64,000 bases of DNA, from the NCBI GenBank assembly GCA_963765545.1, contig CAVXWW010000004.1, positions 186,001-250,000 on the forward strand, read 5' to 3'. The position numbers and the translations under genes were made by a program. The notes beneath the pieces were generated by a model. It worked only from the letters and a program-made list of their open reading frames with translations, did not search any database and was not told the DNA's origin. Within the stretch, counting starts at the first letter, position 1. Each line of letters opens with the position of its first letter. Below are positions 25,028 to 33,251 of this stretch, in pieces. Source of the DNA: JARRPM01 sp963765545. Lineage in GTDB: Bacteria; Pseudomonadota; Gammaproteobacteria; Pseudomonadales; Halieaceae.

Positions 25028-26424
25028 CTTATCAGTTACCCGGCGAAAAATCTCGCCAGCTGCTGGAGCGCGGCCTGCCCCATTTGCGCAATGGCCTGCG
25101 CTATCCGGCCGCTGCCCAGACCAGTGCGGCAAAAGGCTATGATGCTCCCGCGCAGATGATCGTTGGTCGCGCGCAGGGCGACTACGTCTGGGACGTGGAT
25201 GAAAATCGCTATATTGATTTCCAGGGCGGTTGGGCGACGAATCCGCTGGGCAACTGCCACCCGGAGATTATCGAGGCGGTACATGAAGCGCATAAACGCT
25301 ATGGCTTTCAGTGGGAGCACCCGCTGCGTATACCGTTGACGGAGAAGCTTGCTCAGCTGATGCCGGGAACTGCGCTGCCACGCTTCAGCTTTGAAGTGTC
25401 CGGTACCGAGGCGGTAGAGTCCGCCATTCATCTTGCCCTGTGCCACACAAGGCGCCGCTATATCATCAGTTTTACCTCCTGCTTTCATGGCGAGGGCCTG
25501 GGCACCAAGATGGTCAGCGCCTATAACAGCGACAACAACCTGTATATGGAAGCCTGGGCGGGCGGTGTACTGAAAGCCCCATTCCCCTATTCGGAGAATA
25601 TTCCCGCCGGCATGAGCCACGCCCAGTACAGCGAATACTGCCTGTGGTACCTGGAAACCCACCTGCCCGAATTCGTGGTGCCCGCGGAGAATATCGCCGC
25701 CATCCTGATAGAGCCCGGCCTGGCAGAAGGGGGAAACTGGATCCCCAGTCGGGACTTTTTCCAGGGAGTGCGCAGAATCTGCGACAAGTACGACTGGCTG
25801 ATGATCGCCGATGAAGTGCTAACCGGCCTCGGGCGTACCGCGAAAATGTGGGCAGTTGAGCACTACGATGTGGTGCCGGATATTCTGGTCGCCGGTAAGA
25901 ATATGTCCGGTGGAGTCGAGCCCTGTGCCGGGGTGGCCGCCAGGGACGATATTCTCGGTGATAACCCCCGGGCAACGGCCGGTAGTACATTTGCCGGTAC
26001 ACCGGCCGGCTGTGCCGCCTGCCTGAAAACCCTGGAGATTTATGAGCGCGACAATATTCTCGATCACGCCGCAGAGCTCGCCGGTATAGCGGCTGAACGA
26101 ATGGCTACCTGGGAGTCGCGTTACGGCATTGTCAGTCAGGTGCGTTCCCTGGGCCTGTTGATGGGTGTTTCCTTTGCCGGCGAATCAAAGGCCGGTGAGG
26201 AATTTTTCATCGCCCGGGCGGTTCGGCATGAAATGCTGCGCCGCGGGGTCTGGGCAATTTGTGATAACCAGGCTCAGGTGCGCATGTATCCCGCCCTCAA
26301 TATGCCGCCCGAGACCTTGCTGGAAGGGCTGAGCATCATGGAAGAGGCAATCGATACGGTTGAGCGTCACGGTGCGGCGATAGGCGACTATCCGCCTATG
26401 CCCAGCGGTAACGTGGGCTTTTGA
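25024..26424 (+). CDS. Class-III aminotransferase, GabT/dialkylglycine-type
   Basis: 466 residues. The PLP site shows FEVSGTEAVESAIHLAL, IADEVLTGLGRTAKMW and the Lys of LVAGKNMSGGVEPCAG. It differs clearly from the SpuC-like enzyme at 21428 (only the fold motifs match), so a second amino donor is implied, perhaps an omega-amino acid formed after the first transamination. The Lys motif GKNMSGG is unlike the usual GK-S/G-LGGG and is worth noting. Its ATG overlaps the purU stop (ATGA). It ends 99 bp before the convergent GcvT-like gene. Confidence 0.86.
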   Translation: MTYQLPGEKSRQLLERGLPHLRNGLRYPAAAQTSAAKGYDAPAQMIVGRAQGDYVWDVDENRYIDFQGGWATNPLGNCHPEIIEAVHEAHKRYGFQWEHPLRIPLTEKLAQLMPGTALPRFSFEVSGTEAVESAIHLALCHTRRRYIISFTSCFHGEGLGTKMVSAYNSDNNLYMEAWAGGVLKAPFPYSENIPAGMSHAQYSEYCLWYLETHLPEFVVPAENIAAILIEPGLAEGGNWIPSRDFFQGVRRICDKYDWLMIADEVLTGLGRTAKMWAVEHYDVVPDILVAGKNMSGGVEPCAGVAARDDILGDNPRATAGSTFAGTPAGCAACLKTLEIYERDNILDHAAELAGIAAERMATWESRYGIVSQVRSLGLLMGVSFAGESKAGEEFFIARAVRHEMLRRGVWAICDNQAQVRMYPALNMPPETLLEGLSIMEEAIDTVERHGAAIGDYPPMPSGNVGF

Positions 26425-26523
26425 TCCCGAAGTAACCATCGCCGCGGCGGGCTGGAATTATCAGGCACCCCAAACCCGCATAGTCACGTCCGACAAGGTT
26501 TTTTTGTACTGGTTGTATCCGTC

Positions 26524-27744
26524 TCAGCAATCGGGTGGTGGCGTCGCCTTTGCCCGCGGTGGGGCCCAGAACGGCTTGGTGACCCGGATGCAGCGGGCCA
26601 CCTTGCGCTGCCAGCGCAGTTCTTTCTGGTGGTAGATTTCCGCCCAGATCGGACCCTCGAAATACTTCGCCTCCACCAGGCCGTAGCCGATATTGGCTTT
26701 GACCACTGGTGACCACATGGCGGAGGTCACATAGCCGATTTCAGTGGCACACTTTTTGTCGGCGTACAGAATACTGTTTTCCGCGGGTTTGTTGCCCTCG
26801 ATGTCCAGCTTCAGCAGGCGCCGGTAATTGCCGGATTCTTTCTGGGCGAGCAGCGCTGCCCGGCCACTGAAAAACGGCTTTTTGAAATTGAGTATCCAGC
26901 CCAGCCCCAGTTCCAGCGGGGAATGGTCGTGGTTCAGTTCTACCGTGTGCAGGGAGCCGTGAAAGTCCACGTCGGGTGCCAGAAAACCCGCTTCTATCCT
27001 GGCCATTTCAAGTGATTCATCGCCCATTGGCTGGATGCCGTAATTCACGCCCCGTTCAAACAGCTGGTCCCAGAGTGATTCTGCATCCTGTGGCGCCAGC
27101 CACAGTTCATAGCCCAGGTCTCCGGTATAGCCGGTGCGGGAGATCATGATCTGACCTGCGGCAAAAGGAAAATGCATTATCTGGAAAGGTTTGCACTGCT
27201 CTATACCGGTAAACCCCATCGTCTTGAGCAGCGCGCATGAGGTGGGGCCCTGCAGCGATAGCGCCGCTACATCCTCACTGATGTCCACAATGTTTACGTT
27301 GTCGAAGCCTACCGCGCTGAGGCAGAACCAGTCGAAGCAGGGGTCCGCACAACACAGCATGAACTCTTCTTCTGCGAGGCGGAAAATGGTGCCGTCGTCC
27401 ACCACTTTGCCGTCATCGGTACACCAGACGTTGTAGGCAACCGTATCGATAGCCTGCGCCATTACATCGCGGGTCACCATTCTATCCAGCATGGCGGCCG
27501 CGTCAGCACCGCTGAACCGGTATTTGCGCATGGGCGATACGTCGAACACACCGCAGGTGTTGCGCGTGGAGAAATATTCCAGGTGGGAATCAGCGTAGTA
27601 GCCTGCAGAGGCGTAGCCGTTCCATTCACTCCACAACTGATTGCGATTCAGGCGTGACGTCCGCGAGTGAAAGGGTGACGGCAGGATGCCCAGGTGCACA
27701 TGATCGATGGCTTCGGCCGCTTGCAGTGTTGCCTTTAGAGGCAT
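26524..27744 (-). CDS. GcvT-like tetrahydrofolate methyl/aminomethyltransferase, module 2 subunit C
   Basis: 406 residues, paralogue of the gene at 15296-16480 (for example EYFSTRNTCGVFDVSPMRKY, CTDDGKVVDDGTIFRL, GYTGDLGYELWLAPQDAESL). Start ATG 27744 follows GAGGAGAA and lies 2 bp after the stop of subunit B. A frame extending to 27894 is inside subunit B and is rejected. Its C-terminus KPFWAPPRAKATPPPDC is similar in style to the PARRRATPPGNF tail of copy 1. It would move a one-carbon group from the reaction of the FAD pair to THF (inference from family). Confidence 0.88.
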   Translation of the reverse strand: MPLKATLQAAEAIDHVHLGILPSPFHSRTSRLNRNQLWSEWNGYASAGYYADSHLEYFSTRNTCGVFDVSPMRKYRFSGADAAAMLDRMVTRDVMAQAIDTVAYNVWCTDDGKVVDDGTIFRLAEEEFMLCCADPCFDWFCLSAVGFDNVNIVDISEDVAALSLQGPTSCALLKTMGFTGIEQCKPFQIMHFPFAAGQIMISRTGYTGDLGYELWLAPQDAESLWDQLFERGVNYGIQPMGDESLEMARIEAGFLAPDVDFHGSLHTVELNHDHSPLELGLGWILNFKKPFFSGRAALLAQKESGNYRRLLKLDIEGNKPAENSILYADKKCATEIGYVTSAMWSPVVKANIGYGLVEAKYFEGPIWAEIYHQKELRWQRKVARCIRVTKPFWAPPRAKATPPPDC

Positions 27745-27746
27745 GC

Positions 27747-29285
27747 TCAGTTCTCCTCCATGATTGCGCGGGCCGCATTGCGCCCCGCGGCGCCCATGAT
27801 GCCGCCACCGGGATGGGCCCCGGCACCGCACAGGTAAAACCCCGGTACCGGTGTACTGTACTGGGAGGCCCCGTAGGTGGGCCGGTTCATCCACCAGTTA
27901 TCCAGGGCAAATTCAGCGTGATGCCAGTGGCCCCCGGTAACGCGGTACTGTTGTTCCAGGTCCAGCGGGGTCAGTAATTCGCCGCCGACAATGCAGTCGC
28001 GAATAGCTGGCGCATAGCGCTCAAGGCTGGCTATGGCATTTTCCATAAAGCTATCCCGGTGCGCGTCCCAGCCACCGTTGACCTGGTAGGGGGCATACTG
28101 AACCAGTGCCGACAACACGTGTTTACCGGCCGGCGCCAGGCTGTCGTCCTGCAGGCTGGGGACCAGGGCCTCCATTGGTAATTCGCGCGCATAGCCGCCG
28201 TACTTGGCCGCGTCATAGGCGTTTTCGATAAAAGCCATATCGGGGGTCAGCAATAGACGTCCGTCGGGCCTGGCCAGTCCAGTGAAATCAGGTAGCGCGT
28301 CCAGCGCCAGGTGGAGCTTGGCAACATAGCCATCGGTACGCAGTCGGCTGATGCGATGGGTGAACTGTATGTCCAGGTGCTGTGCGCCCAACAGTTTAAG
28401 GAAACTGGTTTTGGGGTCTGCGCTGGATACAATCCGCGGCGCCCGGATAAACTCACCATCCGCCATTTCCACCCCACAGGCCCGGCCCTGTTCAACAGTG
28501 ATGCCTGCCACGGGGCTGTTCAGTCGAAGCTCGGCCCCGTGGCCTCTGGCAGAAGCTGCCAGCGCTTCCATCAGTCCACCTGTGCCGCCCCTCGCGACTG
28601 GCAGGCCGTCGCCCAGGTCGCCACACATGCGATACAACAGGGCCAGTACCGCGTTGTTGGGAGAGCGCGGGGCCAGTTTGCTGCCGATGTTCGCGTCCCA
28701 GCTCAGCGCCGCTTTCAACAGCGGATCGCGAAAATACTCATCCATCAGGTCCTGGGCGGGGAGGGCGATCATACGCATCATTTCGCGCATATCATCTTTG
28801 CCCAGGGTTCTGAGGTTCCAACCGAACTGGCCCAGTGTCAGTGCATCGCGCAAGCGGCCACTGCCTATCATGGGCGGGCGCTTGTGCCAGAAGGGGTCGA
28901 TTGCCTTTGCAAATTTTTGCATTAGTTGTAAATAGGCGCTGTAGGCGGCAGTGTCACCGTCCGAGGCGCCAATCAGCGTGTTCCCGGCGACGGTGATGTG
29001 TTCCCCGGTAGTTGACAGCGCCACCGAGGGCAATGATGGCGCCGCAAGGCTGAAGCCATGGCTTTCAAGGGCGAGGTCAGTAACCAGTTTTTTGCCCAGC
29101 TGGGGCAGGGTATGGGCAACCGATGCGCGGAATCCCGGGAGGAATTCCCGGGTGCAGCCCAGGCCTCCGGGTTGCGAAGCCGCTTCCAGTACCAGTACCT
29201 GCTGGCCGGCTTTAGCGAGGTAGGCTGCGCAGACCAGGCCATTGTGGCCGCCGCCGATGATAATGGTGTCCGGTTTCTTACTCAT
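27747..29285 (-). CDS. PYROXD2/phytoene-dehydrogenase-like FAD oxidoreductase, module 2 subunit B
   Basis: 512 residues, FAD site DTIIIGGGHNGLVCAAYLAK at the start and FYLCGAGAHPGGGIMGAAG at the end. It pairs with the gene at 13710-15299 (shared TREFLPGF/SREFAPGY, LDLEL/TDLALESHG and VTGGHWHHAE/MKGGHWHHGE stretches). ATG 29285 has GGAGG nine bases upstream and overlaps the stop of subunit A by 8 bp. An ATG at 29294 has no room for a ribosome site. Same order and same coupling as in module 1. Confidence 0.88.
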   Translation of the reverse strand: MSKKPDTIIIGGGHNGLVCAAYLAKAGQQVLVLEAASQPGGLGCTREFLPGFRASVAHTLPQLGKKLVTDLALESHGFSLAAPSLPSVALSTTGEHITVAGNTLIGASDGDTAAYSAYLQLMQKFAKAIDPFWHKRPPMIGSGRLRDALTLGQFGWNLRTLGKDDMREMMRMIALPAQDLMDEYFRDPLLKAALSWDANIGSKLAPRSPNNAVLALLYRMCGDLGDGLPVARGGTGGLMEALAASARGHGAELRLNSPVAGITVEQGRACGVEMADGEFIRAPRIVSSADPKTSFLKLLGAQHLDIQFTHRISRLRTDGYVAKLHLALDALPDFTGLARPDGRLLLTPDMAFIENAYDAAKYGGYARELPMEALVPSLQDDSLAPAGKHVLSALVQYAPYQVNGGWDAHRDSFMENAIASLERYAPAIRDCIVGGELLTPLDLEQQYRVTGGHWHHAEFALDNWWMNRPTYGASQYSTPVPGFYLCGAGAHPGGGIMGAAGRNAARAIMEEN

Positions 29286-30894
29286 CGACGTCATCCTCCG
29301 GCACGACGTTGGGTCGCCTCAGGTCCCGCAGTATCTCCCGCGCCGAGTTGGCGCCGCAGGCAGATGACACCCCGCCACCGGGGTGGGTACCGGAGCCGCA
29401 CATGTACATGCCTTTTACGGGTCCGCGGTATTGTGAGTAGCCGGGGAAAGGCCGATTGAACATCAACTGGTCGATGGTGAGTTCGCCCTGGAAAATGTTG
29501 CCCTCGGTGAGGCCAATTTCATTCTCAATTTCGTAAGGTGTGCGCACTTCCATATGGGCGATCAGGTCGCGGAAATTGGGCGAGTAATTGCAGATCTGGT
29601 CTATCACGGTTTTGCCAAAGGCGTCGCGCTTGTCCGGGGTCCAGCCGCCTGCCACTTCCGCCGGGCAGTACTGGATAAAGCAGGAGACAAAGTAGTGGCC
29701 GGGAGCGGCTATGGTCGGGTCCCACATGGAGGACTGGGTCATCTCGATAAACGGATCGTCAGACCAGCGCCCGTGCTTCCAGTCGTCGTAAGCCCGCTCC
29801 ATACGCTCCATACTGTCCAGGAACTGGAAGGATCCCATGCGCAACGGGTGGCCGGTGGGCAGTGACGGAAAGTCGGGCGCGCCGGTCAGGGCGATATTGA
29901 CCTTGCCGGATGAACCGCGAATTTTGAAGTTCTCTGCTTTTTTGCGCAGGTCGGCGGGAATATCCTTGCGATCCATGATTCCTGTAAAAGTCCGTTTCGG
30001 ATCCAGGTTGGATACAACAATATCGGCGTGAATCTCCTCGCCGTTCTCCAGGGCGACACCCGTGGTGCGACCATTGCGTACGATAATCTGTTGTACCGGC
30101 GCATTGGTGCGAATGTCGCCGCCGTGCTCCCGCAGCGCCCCGGCGATCGCATTGGAGATCGCGCCCATGCCGCCGCGGGCCAGTCCCCAGGCACCGACTG
30201 CACCGTCTACATCGCCCATCACGTGGTGTAGTAATACATAGGCGGTACCGGGCGAATAAACACCCAGTGCGGTGCCGATAATACTGCTGGTGGAGAACAG
30301 GGTCTTTACCAGGTCGTTCTCGAAATACTCATCGAGGTAATCACCGGCGCTCATGGTCATGAAACGAATGAACTCGTAGACCTGCTCCTCACCCATGCCG
30401 GCAAACTTCTTCGCCATGAACATCAGTTCACCCAGGTCGCGGGGTTTGAAAGAGGTCGGGTCCGCCGGGGTGCGCAACAGAAAATGCCGAATCAGTTTGG
30501 CGTAGCGCATCAAATCGGTTTCGTACCGGTGCATGGCGTCCGCATCACGCAGTGAGTGGCGCTTGACCTCACGGTATCTCAGGGCGGGATCATCAAACTC
30601 GGCAATGTAGTTGCCGTCGCGGGCAAAGTTGGTAGTGCCGGAATAGGGCACTATCATCAGTCCGTGGCGGGTAAGGTCAAGGTCGCGATGGATTGATTGG
30701 CGCAGGAGACTGCATACATAGGAACAGTTGGAGTAGATCCAACCCTCGTGCAGTTCGCGGCTGACGGCGGCGCCACCGATGTAATCGTTTTTCTCGACCA
30801 CCAGCACATCCAGTCCACTCTTGGCCAGATAGGCCGCATTGGTCAGTCCGTTGTGGCCGGCGCCGATTACTATGGCATCGTAGCGGTTCTTCAT
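29278..30894 (-). CDS. PYROXD2/phytoene-dehydrogenase-like FAD oxidoreductase, module 2 subunit A
   Basis: 538 residues, close paralogue of the gene at 12101-13717. Shared landmarks are YDAIVIGAGHNGLTNAAYLA, the cysteine stretch SNCSYVCSLLR, GVYSPGTAYVLLHH, FNRPFPGYSQYRGPV and the tail AREILRDLRRPNVVP. ATG 30894 aligns with the start chosen for copy 1. ATGs at 30927 and 30945 would add 11-17 poorly conserved residues. It is first of the leftward module and diverges from an AraC regulator at 31022, with 127 bp between them. Confidence 0.88.
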   Translation of the reverse strand: MKNRYDAIVIGAGHNGLTNAAYLAKSGLDVLVVEKNDYIGGAAVSRELHEGWIYSNCSYVCSLLRQSIHRDLDLTRHGLMIVPYSGTTNFARDGNYIAEFDDPALRYREVKRHSLRDADAMHRYETDLMRYAKLIRHFLLRTPADPTSFKPRDLGELMFMAKKFAGMGEEQVYEFIRFMTMSAGDYLDEYFENDLVKTLFSTSSIIGTALGVYSPGTAYVLLHHVMGDVDGAVGAWGLARGGMGAISNAIAGALREHGGDIRTNAPVQQIIVRNGRTTGVALENGEEIHADIVVSNLDPKRTFTGIMDRKDIPADLRKKAENFKIRGSSGKVNIALTGAPDFPSLPTGHPLRMGSFQFLDSMERMERAYDDWKHGRWSDDPFIEMTQSSMWDPTIAAPGHYFVSCFIQYCPAEVAGGWTPDKRDAFGKTVIDQICNYSPNFRDLIAHMEVRTPYEIENEIGLTEGNIFQGELTIDQLMFNRPFPGYSQYRGPVKGMYMCGSGTHPGGGVSSACGANSAREILRDLRRPNVVPEDDVDE

Positions 30895-31021
30895 GGCTGG
30901 CGTTTTATCTTCAGTGTCTGGTGACATGGGTGAAGGGCCCAGCATAGGCCCCCCCCACTGGATTGGGCAGGGCCGATAGGGGACAATGGGGGGATATAAA
31001 CGGACACTCTGCAGGCCTCAA

Positions 31022-32083
31022 ATGCCCCTGTCGTCATCTGCGCAAGCAATTCCCCCGGTAGTCCAGCGGCAGCTGCTGAACAGTCACGAGATCCGGCTGA
31101 TGCTGGCCGAACTGGAACAAACACAGGGGCATTCACCGAAAGACATTCTCGCGGGTACCGGGGTTTCGCCGCGTGCACTGGCCAATCCCGCGCACCGATT
31201 GACTCTGGAACAGGAGCTGGAGCTTTACACCCGTATCGCCCACCGCAATACTGATCCGCTGCTGGGTATCCGGGTGGGGCGCAGGCTGTCTCTGTCCAGC
31301 TACGGTATCCTCGGTTACGCGGTGATGGGGGCGATGACAGTGGCCGAGGCACTCGCCATGCTGACGGAATTTTCGCCGCTGATCAGTTGGGCCTCGCACC
31401 ACACTCTGACCCGGGAGGTATTCGAGGGGCAGGACTGCCGTTGCCTCACCTTGTACCCCACAGCCGCCGACCCCAGGGCTGCCGCGCTGGAAATCGAAAG
31501 TACCCTCGCGTCGCTACAAAAGGTGTTCAATGAGTTGACGGGTGACCCCGTGCCTTTTGCCTCCGTGGAGATGGTTCACCGCAACCCGCAGGTGGACGGT
31601 CCCGCATTCCGTGACCTGTTCGGCTGTCCGGTTTTTGGTGGCAGTGAACGCAACGCGCTGCTGCTTCCAGAGACGCTTCTGTCCACATCGCTTCCGTACC
31701 CTCAGCCCGAGTACAGCACCTTGTTCCGGGACCTGTGTCGCCAGAGCATGGCCTCGCTGGTGGGAGAGCGGGGCCTGGTAGAGGCTATAAAGGATTTTGT
31801 GGTGGCTCAGGAGGGCAGGGTTCCCACATTGGAGCAGGTAGCGGAGCATTTCAGTCTCAGCGCGAGGACCCTGCGTCGACACCTGGGACGTATCGGTATC
31901 AGTTACCGCGCGATACTGGACGAGCTGCGTTATGCGAATGCCCGCCGCTACCTGTCTTCGACCGGGCTGACCGTGGATGCTATTGCGCGTCAGCTGGGCT
32001 ACGCCGATGCCCGTAGCTTCCGCACAGCGTTTCGGCGTTGGTCTGGCACGACTCCCACCACCTATCGGGAGCGGGTCAGCTGA
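31022..32083 (+). CDS. AraC-family regulator with arabinose-binding-like N-domain
   Basis: 353 residues. The N-terminal two thirds match the effector domain seen in OruR/ArgR-like AraC proteins (HRLTLEQELELYTRIAHRNTDPLLGIRVG). The C-terminal double helix-turn-helix reads LEQVAEHFSLSARTLRRHLG and IARQLGYADARSFRTAFRRW with the typical end GTTPTTYRERVS. It is divergent from module 2 of the FAD-FAD-GcvT genes, so it is the natural candidate for activating that module (inference). Its last 8 bp overlap the convergent metallo-beta-lactamase-fold gene. Confidence 0.92.
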   Translation: MPLSSSAQAIPPVVQRQLLNSHEIRLMLAELEQTQGHSPKDILAGTGVSPRALANPAHRLTLEQELELYTRIAHRNTDPLLGIRVGRRLSLSSYGILGYAVMGAMTVAEALAMLTEFSPLISWASHHTLTREVFEGQDCRCLTLYPTAADPRAAALEIESTLASLQKVFNELTGDPVPFASVEMVHRNPQVDGPAFRDLFGCPVFGGSERNALLLPETLLSTSLPYPQPEYSTLFRDLCRQSMASLVGERGLVEAIKDFVVAQEGRVPTLEQVAEHFSLSARTLRRHLGRIGISYRAILDELRYANARRYLSSTGLTVDAIARQLGYADARSFRTAFRRWSGTTPTTYRERVS

Positions 32084-33116
32084 GTTGGTGTGCCAGCTCG
32101 GTTTCCATCAGCTCGCGCCACCAGAAATTGACAGCCGGCGGGCGAGCCAGTGAAACGGCTTGCCCCATGCGCGGTGTTGCCAGCTTTACCTGTGCCTGTT
32201 GTGCCGCGGCGTAGACTCTTTCAAAGGGCTCGTACCACGGGTGAATCGAAAGATCGAAGGTGCCGTTGTGTATGGGCAGCATATGCTTACCGCGCAAATC
32301 GAGATGTGCCTGCAGTGATTGCTCCGGCAGCATGTGGACATCCTTCCAGTTGCGATCGTAGGCCCCGGTTTCTATCATAGTCAGGTCGAAGGGTCCGTAG
32401 TGGTCACCTATTTCCCTGAAACCTGAAAAGTAACCGCTGTCGCCGCTGAAAAACAACCGGAACTCATCGGTCAGGATTGTCCATGAGCACCACAGCCGCT
32501 TATTGCTGTCGCGGGCACCGCGGCCGGAAAAGTGCTGGGCGGGGGTAGCGACACACTGAACCCCGTCAACGGTACCGGATTCCCACCAGTCAAACTGGTG
32601 AATCTTGCTGGCGGGTACGCCCCAATCGCGAAGCAGGTCGCCCACGCCCAGCGGCGTCAGAAAATGCTCCACTTTTTTTGCCAGCTGGCCAATGGCCGAC
32701 TTGTCGAGGTGATCATAGTGATCATGGGACAGCAACACCCCCTTGATGGGAGGCAGTTGTCTGAGTGCGATGGGCGGTGGGTGAAACCGTTTGGGCCCGG
32801 CCCATTGCACGGGAAAGGCGCGCTCGCAGAAGACCGGGTCGGTCAACCAGAACTCACCCTGTAGCTTCAACAGCATACTGGAGTGGCCCAGGCGATAAAC
32901 CGTGTTATCGGCAGCAGCCAGTAGTGATTTGCGTGTGAGTTTGTCTACGGGTATGGGGTTTCGCGGGCAGGCGTCACCGGGCCTGCGCTCCAGGCGGCGC
33001 GACAGACTGTCGCCCAGGCTTTTCAGTTCAAACTGGCTGGCTTTCTGGTGATTGGCAAACCTGCCCCGGCGAATTCGGGGGCGAATCAGGTTGTGGGCGA
33101 TATTTTTTAGATGCAT
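32076..33116 (-). CDS. Metallo-beta-lactamase-fold hydrolase, NAPE-PLD/UlaG-like
   Basis: 346 residues. The metal motif is LSHDHYDHLDK (HxHxDH), followed by later ligands in TPAQHFSG, FFSGDSGYFSGF and MLPIHNGTFDLS. The N-terminal LGHSSMLLKLQGEFWLTDPVF is typical for the N-acylphosphatidylethanolamine phospholipase D-like/RomA group. The first 20 residues are basic and not clearly a signal. A role in lipid or lactone hydrolysis is possible but the substrate is unknown. It is divergent from the alpha/beta hydrolase, with a 23-bp dyad between them. Confidence 0.88.
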   Translation of the reverse strand: MHLKNIAHNLIRPRIRRGRFANHQKASQFELKSLGDSLSRRLERRPGDACPRNPIPVDKLTRKSLLAAADNTVYRLGHSSMLLKLQGEFWLTDPVFCERAFPVQWAGPKRFHPPPIALRQLPPIKGVLLSHDHYDHLDKSAIGQLAKKVEHFLTPLGVGDLLRDWGVPASKIHQFDWWESGTVDGVQCVATPAQHFSGRGARDSNKRLWCSWTILTDEFRLFFSGDSGYFSGFREIGDHYGPFDLTMIETGAYDRNWKDVHMLPEQSLQAHLDLRGKHMLPIHNGTFDLSIHPWYEPFERVYAAAQQAQVKLATPRMGQAVSLARPPAVNFWWRELMETELAHQLS

Positions 33117-33178
33117 ACAAAACGTCCTGGTAACTTATCGGTGCAGCGCCATCGGTGACATCATACGCTGGATGCCTG

Positions 33179-33201
33179 CTTGAGGCAGGCCCTGCCTCAA
33201 G
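33179..33201. promoter_or_regulatory. 23-bp dyad between two divergent hydrolase genes
   Basis: Perfect 11-base arms CTTGAGGCAGG (33179-33189) and CCTGCCTCAAG (33191-33201) around a single C. It sits centrally in the 135-bp divergent gap. With only one central base it is better explained as a dimeric protein site than as an RNA hairpin. Confidence 0.5.
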
Positions 33202-33251
33202 GGCAAATCTGTTAACATCTGGGCGCATTATTCCAGACCGAGACCAGCCAC

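Noticed and set aside
26424..26524. Bidirectional terminator between the convergent aminotransferase and GcvT-like genes
   Set aside because: There is a T-run (near 26500) and a GC-rich self-complementary stretch (near 26440) but they are too far apart to form one terminator.
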